Below are positions 11,094-19,566 of a DNA stretch of 33,284 nucleotides, in pieces. The notes under the pieces were generated by a model. That model had not been told where the DNA came from. It did no database searches and saw only the letters and a program-made list of their open reading frames with translations. The first letter of the stretch is position 1; each line of letters starts with the position of its first letter. The DNA comes from AC-32 sp035473395 (GTDB lineage: Bacteria > Actinomycetota > Thermoleophilia > Gaiellales > Gaiellaceae): assembly GCA_035473395.1 (NCBI GenBank), contig DATIOF010000002.1, positions 1 to 33,284 of the forward strand, given 5' to 3'. The translations under genes were made by a program, and so were the position numbers.

Positions 11094-11386
11094 GCCTCCA
11101 CCCGAATCAGGTGCTGCTCGCGCCCGTGGTCTCCGAGAAGAGCTATGAGCTGCTCGAGCAGCGCAAGTACGCCTTCCACGTCCATCCCGACGCGCACAAG
11201 ACGCAGGTCCGCCAGGCCGTCGAGGAGCTGTTCGGCGTGAAGGTGCAGGCCGTGAACATGCTCAAGGTGCAGGCCAAGCCGAAGCGCCGGGGCCTGATCA
11301 AGGGCGAGAAGCCAGGCTGGAAGAAGGCCATCGTCCAGCTGCGCGAGGGCCAGACGATCGAGATCTTCGAGGGGGCTCAGGCGTAG
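11090..11386 (+). CDS. rplW: 50S ribosomal protein L23
   Basis: 98 residues, standard. L23 is at the tunnel exit and docks trigger factor and SRP. VLLAPVVSEKSYELLE, YAFHVHPDAHKTQVRQAVEELFGVKV and the basic loop PKRRG are characteristic. GTG 11090 overlaps the rplD stop by 4 nt with GGGGAGGG upstream. Confidence 0.97.
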   Translation: MSLHPNQVLLAPVVSEKSYELLEQRKYAFHVHPDAHKTQVRQAVEELFGVKVQAVNMLKVQAKPKRRGLIKGEKPGWKKAIVQLREGQTIEIFEGAQA

Positions 11387-11388
11387 TC

Positions 11389-12509
<1,121 letters not shown>

Positions 12510-12511
12510 GC

Positions 12512-12991
12512 ATGGCCACCGTCGAGCGACAGGAGGTCAAGGCCGTGGCCAAGTGGGTGCGCATGTCGCCCCGCAAGGCGCGGCTCGTGGTCGAGCACAT
12601 CCGGGGCCGTTCGGTGCCGGAGGCTCGGACCGTGCTCGCGTTCACCCAGCGTGCGGCCGCCCACGAGATCGAGAAGGTCCTGCGCTCCGCCGTCGCGAAC
12701 GCGGAGGCCAACCACGACCTGGTCGGCGACGACCTGGTCGTCTCGGCCGCCTACGTCGACGAAGGGCCCGTGCTGAAGCGCTGGCGCGCCCGAGCCCGTG
12801 GCCGCGCCGCCCGGATCCACAAGCCGACCTGCCACATCACGATCAAGCTGACGCCGGTCGAGCGCGCTCCCGAGCCTGCTCCGAAGCCCAAGGCGGAAGA
12901 GCCCAAGGCCGAGGCCGCGCCCAAGAAGAAGGCCGCGCCGAAGCGCAAGCCGTCCGCAAGGAAGAAGAAGACCGAGGAGGCGGAGTCCTAG
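12512..12991 (+). CDS. rplV: 50S ribosomal protein L22 with a long basic/alanine-rich C-terminal tail
   Basis: 159 residues against ~110-115 for a plain L22. The core (to ~115) has VRMSPRKARLVVEHIRG and the tunnel beta-hairpin RWRARARGRAARIHKPTCHITI, which shapes the exit tunnel. Residues ~116-159 are low complexity: EPAPKPKAEEPKAEAAPKK, then more K/A/P and an acidic end. Such tails occur on L22 in other Actinobacteria. ATG 12512 is 2 nt after rpsS, and the stop abuts the rpsC ATG. Confidence 0.98.
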   Translation: MATVERQEVKAVAKWVRMSPRKARLVVEHIRGRSVPEARTVLAFTQRAAAHEIEKVLRSAVANAEANHDLVGDDLVVSAAYVDEGPVLKRWRARARGRAARIHKPTCHITIKLTPVERAPEPAPKPKAEEPKAEAAPKKKAAPKRKPSARKKKTEEAES

Positions 12992-13972
12992 ATGGGCCAG
13001 AAGATCCATCCCGGCGGCCTGCGCGTGGGCGTCATCCACGACTGGAAGTCGAACTGGTACACGGGGACGAAGGAGTTCCCCGCGTTCCTGCTCGAGGATC
13101 TCAAGATCCGCGAGCACATCTACGGCAAGCTCGAGCATGCGGGCCTGTCCGACATCCTGATCCGCAAGGACGCTCAGCGGATCACGATCGACATCTACAC
13201 GGCCAGGCCGGGAATCGTGATCGGCAAGTCCGGCGTCGAGGTCGACGCGCTGCGCAAGGAAGTCCACGGGATGACCAACAAGGCCGTCCACATCAACATC
13301 AACGAGATCAAGCGCCCCGAGCTCGACGCCAAGCTCGTTGCGCAGTCGATCGCCGAGCAGCTCCAGAACCGCGTCAGCTTCCGGCGCGCGATGAAGCGCT
13401 CGCTCGCTTCCGCGATTCGCTCAGGCGCGCAGGGCGTGAAGGTGCAGTGCGGCGGCCGGCTCGCCGGCACGGAGATGAGCCGCTCGGAGAGCTACTCCGA
13501 GGGCCGCGTCCCGCTGCACACGATCCGCGCCGACATCGACTACGGCTTCGCCGAGGCCAAGACGACCTACGGCCGCATCGGCGTGAAGGTCTGGATCAAC
13601 AAGGGCGAGATCATGCCCGAGGGCTACGAGGGCGTTCAGCAGCGCGACTCGCGGCTCGGCGACCAGGATCAGGCACGCCGCCGCGGCGGCACGGCCGAGG
13701 GTCTCGGCGCCTCCCGTGAGGGCGGTCGCGGACGCAGCCAGGACCGTGAGGGTCTCGGCCCGGTGCGCCCCGGCCGGCGCAAGGGCGGCGGGCCGGGGGG
13801 CCCGCGCAGGCCCGGCGGCCGAGGCCGCGCGCGCAGCCAGGAGTCCACGGAGCGGGCACCCGCCCAGGAGGCGCCGCCGGTCGAGGAGCAGCCGCAGGCC
13901 GCTGCCGAGACCGACGCGCCGCCGGCCGAGGCCCCGCCCGAGCAGGCTGAGGGAAAGAAGGACGAGAGCTAG
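12992..13972 (+). CDS. rpsC: 30S ribosomal protein S3 with a ~110-residue RG-rich and acidic C-terminal extension
   Basis: 326 residues; a normal S3 is ~210-280. S3 guards the mRNA entry tunnel. The core has the start MGQKIHPGGLRVG, the KH domain with IGKSG, and the C-terminal domain SEGRVPLHTIRADIDYGFAEA and GVKVWINKGEI. After ~residue 215 the protein is low complexity: first Arg/Gly-rich (RRRGG, RPGRRKGGGPGGPRRPGGRGRARS as several short blocks), then Pro/Ala/Glu-rich to KKDES. The tail would extend into solvent near the mRNA entrance. The gene starts on the base after the rplV stop. Confidence 0.98.
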   Translation: MGQKIHPGGLRVGVIHDWKSNWYTGTKEFPAFLLEDLKIREHIYGKLEHAGLSDILIRKDAQRITIDIYTARPGIVIGKSGVEVDALRKEVHGMTNKAVHININEIKRPELDAKLVAQSIAEQLQNRVSFRRAMKRSLASAIRSGAQGVKVQCGGRLAGTEMSRSESYSEGRVPLHTIRADIDYGFAEAKTTYGRIGVKVWINKGEIMPEGYEGVQQRDSRLGDQDQARRRGGTAEGLGASREGGRGRSQDREGLGPVRPGRRKGGGPGGPRRPGGRGRARSQESTERAPAQEAPPVEEQPQAAAETDAPPAEAPPEQAEGKKDES

Positions 13973-14398
13973 ATGCTGCTGCCGAAGAAGACCAAGTACC
14001 GCAAGTACCAGCGAGGCCGCCGGCGTGGCTACTCGAAGGGTCAGACAACCGTGCAGGCCGGCGACTACGGCCTGAAGGCGCTCGAGACCGGCTGGGTCAC
14101 CAACCGCCAGATCGAGGCCGCCCGTATCGCGATGACGCGCAAGATCCGCCGTGGCGGCAAGGTCTGGATCAACGTCTTCCCGGACAAGCCCGTGACGCAG
14201 AAGCCCGCCGAGACACGCATGGGCTCCGGCAAGGGCGCGCCCGAGCACTGGGTCGCCGTCGTCAAGCCCGGCCGCGTGATGTTCGAGCTCGCCGGCGTCG
14301 ACGAGGCGCTGGCCAAGGAGGCGCTCCGCCTCGCCGGTCGCAAGCTGCCGATCAAGACCAAGGTCGTGACGAGGGAGGCGGATCTCTTTGCGAGCTAG
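13973..14398 (+). CDS. rplP: 50S ribosomal protein L16
   Basis: 141 residues, typical. L16 helps position A-site tRNA and is a late 50S assembly protein. MLLPKKTKYRKYQRGR, GDYGLKALETGWVTNRQIEAARIA and RMGSGKGAPEHWVAVVKPGRV are diagnostic. ATG abuts the rpsC stop; the end overlaps rpmC by 11 nt. Confidence 0.98.
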   Translation: MLLPKKTKYRKYQRGRRRGYSKGQTTVQAGDYGLKALETGWVTNRQIEAARIAMTRKIRRGGKVWINVFPDKPVTQKPAETRMGSGKGAPEHWVAVVKPGRVMFELAGVDEALAKEALRLAGRKLPIKTKVVTREADLFAS

Positions 14399-14600
14399 AG
14401 AGCTGCGCGACCTGACCGACGAGGAGCTGGAGAACCGCTTGGCCGACACGCGCCAGGAGCTGTTCAACCTGCGCTTCCAGTCGGCGACCGGTGCCCTCGA
14501 GAACCCCGCGCGCCTGAAGCACGCCAAGCGCGAGATCGCTCGCATCCTGACCATCCGCATCGAACGTGAAGCAAGCCTGACGAGAGAGAGCCATGGCTGA
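14388..14600 (+). CDS. rpmC: 50S ribosomal protein L29
   Basis: 70 residues, typical small helical-hairpin protein at the tunnel exit beside L23. Start TTG 14388 gives MRARELRDLTDEELENRL; GGGAGG lies 9 nt upstream, and no ATG or GTG would give the conserved start. LFNLRFQSATGALENPARLKHAKREIARI, split across the middle, is the family signature. It overlaps rplP by 11 nt and rpsQ by 8 nt. Confidence 0.96.
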   Translation: MRARELRDLTDEELENRLADTRQELFNLRFQSATGALENPARLKHAKREIARILTIRIEREASLTRESHG

Positions 14601-15348
14601 CGAGAAGAAGACCAGGAAGAAGAAGGCAGAGGACACCGAGGCCGTCTCCGAGGAGACGGTCGAGGAGACCCCTGCCGCCGAGGGCGCCCCGGCTGAGGAG
14701 CCCGTGGCCGAGGAGGCCCCTGCAGAGGAGGCTCCGGCCGACGAGCCCGTGGCCGAGGAAGCTCCCGTCGAGGAGCCGGTGGCCGAAGAGCCTGCTGCGG
14801 AGGAGCCTGCGGCCGACGAGCCCGTGGCCGAAGAGCCCGTCGCAGAGGAAGCTCCGGCCGAGGAGCCTGCGGCCGACGAGCCCGTGGCCGAGGAGCCCGC
14901 AGCCGAGGCCGAGGAGCCTGCTGCGGATGCTCCGGCCGCCGAGGCTGAGCCTGCCGAGGAAGCCGCGCCTGCACAGCCGACGCGCAAGCCGAAGCGGAAG
15001 CGGATGCCGCGCTCGCAGCGCCACCAGCACTCGAAGCCGAGGCGCGAGCGGCCCGCCGAGCGCCGCCCGATCGTGCGGCAGCCCAAGCCCGAGCACGAGC
15101 GTGGCCGGCGTCAGGAGCGCCGCGGGGTAGTCGTGTCCGACGCGATGGACAAGACGATCGTGGTCAAGGTCGACACGGTTCGAGCCCACCCGCGCTACAA
15201 GAAGGTCATCCGCCGCTCGGCGAAGTTCCACGCGCACGACGAGCAGAACGCCGCCAAGCTCGGCGACCTCGTCCGCATCGTCGAGACGCGGCCGCTCTCG
15301 AAGACGAAGAACTGGCGCCTCGCCGAGGTCCTGGAGGCCGCGAAGTGA
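14593..15348 (+). CDS. rpsQ: 30S ribosomal protein S17 with a 177-residue N-terminal acidic-repeat and basic extension
   Basis: 251 residues against ~80-90 for S17 in most bacteria. The S17 core is residues ~178-251 (GVVVSDAMDKTIVVKVD, HDEQNAAKLGDLVRI, ETRPLSKTKNWRL), an OB-fold that binds 16S rRNA. Ahead of it: a Lys-rich start (1-12), fourteen five-residue units of the EEPVA / EEAPA / DEPVA type (35-104), more acidic A/E/P sequence to ~128, then a strongly basic linker (130-177). Mycobacterial S17 also carries an N-terminal extension, shorter and Ala/Lys-rich. ATG 14593 overlaps rpmC by 8 nt. An internal in-frame ATG at 15004 could give a 114-residue form without the acidic part. Confidence 0.95.
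   Translation: MADEKKTRKKKAEDTEAVSEETVEETPAAEGAPAEEPVAEEAPAEEAPADEPVAEEAPVEEPVAEEPAAEEPAADEPVAEEPVAEEAPAEEPAADEPVAEEPAAEAEEPAADAPAAEAEPAEEAAPAQPTRKPKRKRMPRSQRHQHSKPRRERPAERRPIVRQPKPEHERGRRQERRGVVVSDAMDKTIVVKVDTVRAHPRYKKVIRRSAKFHAHDEQNAAKLGDLVRIVETRPLSKTKNWRLAEVLEAAK
14698..14894 (+). repeat. rpsQ: In-frame 15-nt-periodic repeat within rpsQ
   Basis: The acidic pentads are also repeats at DNA level. A block around GAGCCCGTGGCCGA recurs at about 14698, 14743, 14818 and 14878 (steps of 45, 75 and 60 nt, all multiples of 15). Bases 14800-14831 and 14860-14891 are identical over 32 nt, exactly 60 nt apart. This indicates recent in-frame duplication or slippage that preserves the frame. Confidence 0.85.
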
Positions 15349-15713
15349 TCCAGCAGGAATCCAGGTTGCGCGTGGCCGACAACACCGGCGCGCGCGAGAT
15401 CCTCTGCATCCGCGTCAAGGGCGGCTCGAAGCGCCGCTACGCGCGCGTGGGTGACGTGATCACCGCCACCGTCAAGACGGCGAGCCCGCAGGGCGCGGTC
15501 AAGAAGGGCGAGGTTGTGCAGGCGGTCGTCGTCCGCACGCGCAAGCCGTTCGGGCGCAACGACGGCACCTCGATCGCCTTCGACGAGAACGCGGCGGTAC
15601 TTATCGACGCTGCCCGCAACCCGCGTGGCACCCGCATCTTCGGGCCGGTCGCGCGCGAGCTGCGCGAGAAGAACTTCATGAAGATCGTCTCGCTCGCCCC
15701 GGAGGTCCTCTGA
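15345..15713 (+). CDS. rplN: 50S ribosomal protein L14
   Basis: 122 residues, standard. L14 forms an intersubunit bridge and is the binding site of RsfS. MIQQESRLRVADNTGAREI, the VKGGSKRRYARVGD loop and FGPVARELREKNFMKIVSLAPEVL (spread over the end) are diagnostic. GTG 15345 overlaps the rpsQ stop (GTGA); its TGA shares one base with the rplX ATG. Confidence 0.98.
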   Translation: MIQQESRLRVADNTGAREILCIRVKGGSKRRYARVGDVITATVKTASPQGAVKKGEVVQAVVVRTRKPFGRNDGTSIAFDENAAVLIDAARNPRGTRIFGPVARELREKNFMKIVSLAPEVL

Positions 15714-16080
15714 TGTCTCACAAGATGCGCATCCGCAAGGGCGACACGGTGCACATGCTCTCGGGCAAGGACCGCGGCAAGGAAGGCCGCGTGATCGAGG
15801 CCCGGCCGCGCGAGCAGCGGGTCGTCGTAGAGAACCTGAACATCCAGAAGCGCCACACCCGGCCGAAGCCGATGCGCGACGCCAACCGGATGGGCGGCAC
15901 CCAGATGACCCCCGGCGGCGTGATCCAGAAGGCGGCGCCGGTGCCCGTCGCGAAGGTGATGCTCGTCTGCCCGACGTGCAACCGCCCGACGCGGATCGGG
16001 ATGACGACCAAGGAAGTCAAGGGCCGTGAGGTGCCCGTGCGCGTCTGCAAGCGCGCCGACTGCGGCCAGGAGATCGACAA

Positions 16081-16084
<4 letters not shown>
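15713..16084 (+). CDS. rplX: 50S ribosomal protein L24 with a C-terminal zinc ribbon
   Basis: 123 residues. L24 initiates 50S assembly. The KOW domain is visible (IRKGDTVHMLSGKDRGKEGRV), followed by NIQKRHTRP. The C-terminal half has four cysteines, CPTC and, after a spacer, CKRADC, forming a likely zinc ribbon (C+ form). One-base overlap with rplN; 4-nt overlap with rplE. Confidence 0.98.
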
Positions 16085-16674
<590 letters not shown>

Positions 16675-16860
16675 ATGGCACGCAAGGCCTTGATCGAGAA
16701 GTCGCACAAGCCGCAGCGCTACAAGACGCGCGCCTACAACCGCTGCAACCGCTGCGGGCGCGCGCGCGCGACCTACCGCAAGTTCGGGCTCTGTCGAATC
16801 TGCCTGCGGGACCTCGCCCACGAGGGCGTCATCCCGGGCATGACCAAGTCGAGCTGGTAA
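16675..16860 (+). CDS. rpsZ: 30S ribosomal protein S14, zinc-binding (type Z)
   Basis: 61 residues, the short zinc-containing S14. Cysteine pairs CNRCGR and CRICLR form the zinc site. S14 sits in the 30S head. No zinc-free long paralogue is in this window. ATG follows the rplE stop directly. Confidence 0.98.
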   Translation: MARKALIEKSHKPQRYKTRAYNRCNRCGRARATYRKFGLCRICLRDLAHEGVIPGMTKSSW

Positions 16861-16862
16861 CC

Positions 16863-17297
16863 ATGCAGACCGATCCGATCGCAGACATGCTCACGAGGAT
16901 CCGCAACGCGAACAAGGCGTTGCACGAGCATGCGGAGATGCCGAACTCCCGCTTGAAGGGCGACATCGCGCGCCTGCTCAAGGAGGAGGGCTACATCCGC
17001 GACTTCCACGTCGTCACCGCCGACGAGCACAACGAGGGCGAGGCCGACAAGAAGAAGCACCGTGCCTACGACACTCTCGTCATCGATCTCAAGTACAGCC
17101 GCAGCCGCGAGCGTGTGATCACCGATCTGAAGCGCGTCTCCAAGCCCGGCCGTCGCGTCTACGCTGGCAAGGACCGCCTGCCGCGCGTGCTCGGCGGGAT
17201 GGGGACCGCGATCCTGTCCACGTCCAACGGCCTGATCACGAGTCGCGCTGCCGAGGAGCAGGGCGTCGGCGGCGAGGTCGTCTGCTTCGTCTGGTGA
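16863..17297 (+). CDS. rpsH: 30S ribosomal protein S8
   Basis: 144 residues, ~12 more than the usual 132. S8 binds the central domain of 16S rRNA and in E. coli represses the spc operon. MQTDPIADMLTRIRNAN, SKPGRRVYAGKDRLPRVLGGMG and ISTSNG-like LSTSNGLITS are typical. The extra residues form a charged loop (TADEHNEGEADKKKHRAYD) near residues 47-65. Confidence 0.98.
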   Translation: MQTDPIADMLTRIRNANKALHEHAEMPNSRLKGDIARLLKEEGYIRDFHVVTADEHNEGEADKKKHRAYDTLVIDLKYSRSRERVITDLKRVSKPGRRVYAGKDRLPRVLGGMGTAILSTSNGLITSRAAEEQGVGGEVVCFVW

Positions 17298-17300
17298 GCC

Positions 17301-17834
17301 ATGAGTCGAATCGGTAGACAGCCCATCGAATTGCCCGCCGGCGTCTCGGTCTCGATCGCCCCTGGGCGCGTGATGGTCAACGGCCCGCTCGGCGAGCTGA
17401 CCCAGCAGGTGCCAGTCCGCATGCAGGTCGACCAGGAGGACTCGACGATCACCGTCAAGCGCCCGACCGAGCGCGGCGACGACCGCGCGCTGCACGGCCT
17501 GACGCGCTCGCTGATCGCGAACATGGTCGAGGGCGTCACGAACGGCTTTTCCAAGCGGCTCGAGATCCAGGGCGTCGGCTACCGCGCCGCCGTGCGCGGG
17601 ACCGACCTCGAGCTGAACGTCGGCTTCTCGCACCCGGTCGTGCTTAAGGCGCCGCAGGGGATCACCTTCGAGGTGCCGACGCCGACCGAGGTGATCGTCA
17701 AGGGCATCGACAAGCAGGCGGTCGGCGAGATCGCCGCGCAGGTGCGCAAGGTGCGCCCGCCCGAGCCGTACAAGGGCAAGGGCATCCGCTACGAGGGCGA
17801 GTACGTTCGCCGCAAGGTCGGCAAGCGGGCATGA
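17301..17834 (+). CDS. rplF: 50S ribosomal protein L6
   Basis: 177 residues, standard two-domain L6 near the factor-binding site. MSRIGRQPIELPAGVSV, LIANMVEGVTNGFSKRLEI, GVGYRAA and the C-terminal PPEPYKGKGIRYEGEYVRRK (in parts) are diagnostic. It starts 3 nt after rpsH and overlaps rplR by 4 nt (ATGA). Confidence 0.99.
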   Translation: MSRIGRQPIELPAGVSVSIAPGRVMVNGPLGELTQQVPVRMQVDQEDSTITVKRPTERGDDRALHGLTRSLIANMVEGVTNGFSKRLEIQGVGYRAAVRGTDLELNVGFSHPVVLKAPQGITFEVPTPTEVIVKGIDKQAVGEIAAQVRKVRPPEPYKGKGIRYEGEYVRRKVGKRA

Positions 17835-18187
17835 GCGCGCTTACGGTCAGGAAGGCGCGCGAGCGCCGGCACCAGCGCGTGCGCGGCAAGGTCTCCGGCA
17901 CCGCCGAGCGGCCGCGCCTGGTCGTGTTCCGCTCCAACCGCGGGATCGAGGCGCAGCTGGTGGACGACCTCGAGGGCAAGACCCTCGCGGCCGCGAGCTG
18001 GCTGCACCTGAAGAAGACCTTCAAGGGATCGAAGAGCGAGCAGGCGGCCGAGGTCGGCAAACTGCTGGCTGCCAACGCGAAGAAGGCGAACGTCGAGACG
18101 GTCGTCTTCGACCGCGGCGGCTACCTCTACCACGGCCGCGTGAAGGCGCTGGCCGACGCAGCAAGAGAGGGAGGACTGAAGTTCTAA
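17831..18187 (+). CDS. rplR: 50S ribosomal protein L18
   Basis: 118 residues; binds 5S rRNA with L5. RHQRVRGKVSGTAERPRLVVFRSNRGIEAQ (in parts), VFDRGGYLYHGRVKALADAAREGGLKF at the end. ATG 17831 overlaps the rplF TGA. Confidence 0.98.
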   Translation: MSALTVRKARERRHQRVRGKVSGTAERPRLVVFRSNRGIEAQLVDDLEGKTLAAASWLHLKKTFKGSKSEQAAEVGKLLAANAKKANVETVVFDRGGYLYHGRVKALADAAREGGLKF

Positions 18188-18781
18188 GTGGGAATTGACG
18201 TGCAGGAATCGAGAGAGTTGAAAGAGCGCGTGGTCGAGATCAACCGCGTCGCCAAGGTGGTCAAGGGCGGCCGGCGGTTCTCGTTCACCGCGCTGGTGGT
18301 GATCGGCGACGAGGTCGACCGCGTCGGCCTGGGCTACGGCAAGGCGCGCGAGGTCCCGCTGGCGATCTCGAAGGCCGTCGACGACGCAAAGAAGAACCTG
18401 TTCACGGTTCCGCTCCACGGCAAGACGATCACGCACGAGATCCTCGGGCGCTTCGGCGCGGCGCGAGTGCTTCTGCGCCCGGCAAGCGAGGGAACGGGCG
18501 TGATCGCCGGCGGCGGCGTCCGCGCGGTGCTCGAGCTGGCCGGGATCCGCGACATCCTCGCCAAGAGCCTCGGCACCACGAACCCGATCAACATGCTCAA
18601 GGCGACGGTGCAGGGCCTGCAGAGCCTGCGCCGCCCCGAGGAGGTCGCCGCCACGCGCGGCCTGACGATCAGCCAGGTGCTCCCGGTGGGAGCGAAGCAG
18701 CCCGAGGAGACCCCGGAGGCACCGGCCGAGCCGGCGCCGGAGACGACGGATGGCGAAGCTGAAGATCACGCAGACGCGTAG
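18188..18781 (+). CDS. rpsE: 30S ribosomal protein S5 with acidic C-terminal tail
   Basis: 197 residues. S5 contributes to decoding fidelity and mRNA helicase action. LKERVVEINRVAKVVKGGRRFSF covers the spectinomycin-loop region, and GVIAGGGVRAVLELAGIRD is the C-domain signature. After ~165 the tail is PEETPEAPAEPAPETTDGE and further acidic residues. GTG 18188 directly follows rplR; an in-frame GTG four codons later is possible. The last 32 nt overlap rpmD. Confidence 0.97.
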   Translation: MGIDVQESRELKERVVEINRVAKVVKGGRRFSFTALVVIGDEVDRVGLGYGKAREVPLAISKAVDDAKKNLFTVPLHGKTITHEILGRFGAARVLLRPASEGTGVIAGGGVRAVLELAGIRDILAKSLGTTNPINMLKATVQGLQSLRRPEEVAATRGLTISQVLPVGAKQPEETPEAPAEPAPETTDGEAEDHADA

Positions 18782-18932
18782 TGCGATCGGCCAGAGCCAG
18801 CGGCACCGCGGCACGCTCCGCGCGCTCGGCCTGGGCAAGATCGGCCGCAGCGCGGAGCACGCGGAGAGCCCGCAGCTCGCCGGTATGCTCAGGAAGGTCC
18901 GTCACCTCGTGAGGGTGGACTCCGATGCCTGA
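18750..18932 (+). CDS. rpmD: 50S ribosomal protein L30
   Basis: 60 residues, typical. AKLKITQTRSAIGQSQRHRGTL and ALGLGKIGRSAEH match L30. ATG 18750 lies inside the part of rpsE that encodes its acidic tail (32-nt overlap, different frame), and the end overlaps rplO by 8 nt. Confidence 0.97.
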   Translation: MAKLKITQTRSAIGQSQRHRGTLRALGLGKIGRSAEHAESPQLAGMLRKVRHLVRVDSDA

Positions 18933-19566
18933 CGACCTGAACCTCTCGAACCTCAAGCCGGCCCAGGCGCGCAAGGACCGCAAGCGCGTCGGCCGCGGCC
19001 TGGGCTCGGGGAAGGGCCGCTATTCGGGACGCGGGCTGAAGGGCCAGAAGTCGCGCTCGGGCTCGCACAAGATGCGCCCGGGCTTCGAGGGCGGCCAGAA
19101 CCCGATCTACATGCGCCTGGGCAAGCAGCGCGGCCCGTACTCGAAGGACGCGATGCCGATGGGCCCCCACCGGACGCACACGCAGCCGGTCAACGTCGCC
19201 GCGCTCGAGGAGCGCTTCGACGCGGGCGCCGAGGTCACCCTCGAGGCGCTCGTCGAGAAGGGCCTGATCAAGAACACCAAGATCGACGTGAAGCTGCTCG
19301 GTCAGGGTGACCTCTCCAAGAAGCTCAGCATCACCGTGCACGCCGCCTCGGCAAGCGCGCGCGAGAAGGTCGAGTCCGCCGGCGGGTCGCTGACGCTGCT
19401 GCGCGAGCCGAAGGAGCGCCGTCCGAAGCGCAAGCCGGAGAGCGCGCGCAAGGCCCCCGCGGCCGAAGAGCCGGAGCAGGAGGAGCCGCAGGCCGAAGCC
19501 GAGCCCGACCTCGAGCCGGAAGGCGAGCCCGACCCCGAGCCGCCGCCCGAGGGGGAGGAGGGCTAG
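18925..19566 (+). CDS. rplO: 50S ribosomal protein L15 with long basic-then-acidic C-terminal tail
   Basis: 213 residues against ~145-150 in most bacteria. Core: NLKPAQARKDRKRVGRGLGSG, RSGSHKMRPGFEGGQNP, and the C-terminal domain LGQGDLSKKLSITVHAAS. From ~155 on there is a basic stretch (KERRPKRKPESARKAP), then ~40 residues rich in Glu, Pro and Ala. The gene overlaps rpmD by 8 nt and abuts secY. Confidence 0.97.
   Translation: MPDDLNLSNLKPAQARKDRKRVGRGLGSGKGRYSGRGLKGQKSRSGSHKMRPGFEGGQNPIYMRLGKQRGPYSKDAMPMGPHRTHTQPVNVAALEERFDAGAEVTLEALVEKGLIKNTKIDVKLLGQGDLSKKLSITVHAASASAREKVESAGGSLTLLREPKERRPKRKPESARKAPAAEEPEQEEPQAEAEPDLEPEGEPDPEPPPEGEEG

Noticed and set aside
14698..14894. CRISPR-like or mobile repeat
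   Set aside because: The repeats are in-frame, contiguous coding pentads with no spacers and no associated genes.
15004..15348. rpsQ starting at internal ATG 15004 with a separate acidic ORF upstream
   Set aside because: The frame is continuous from 14593, which has the coupled start position expected after rpmC; the internal ATG has only a weak ribosome site. Kept as an alternative.
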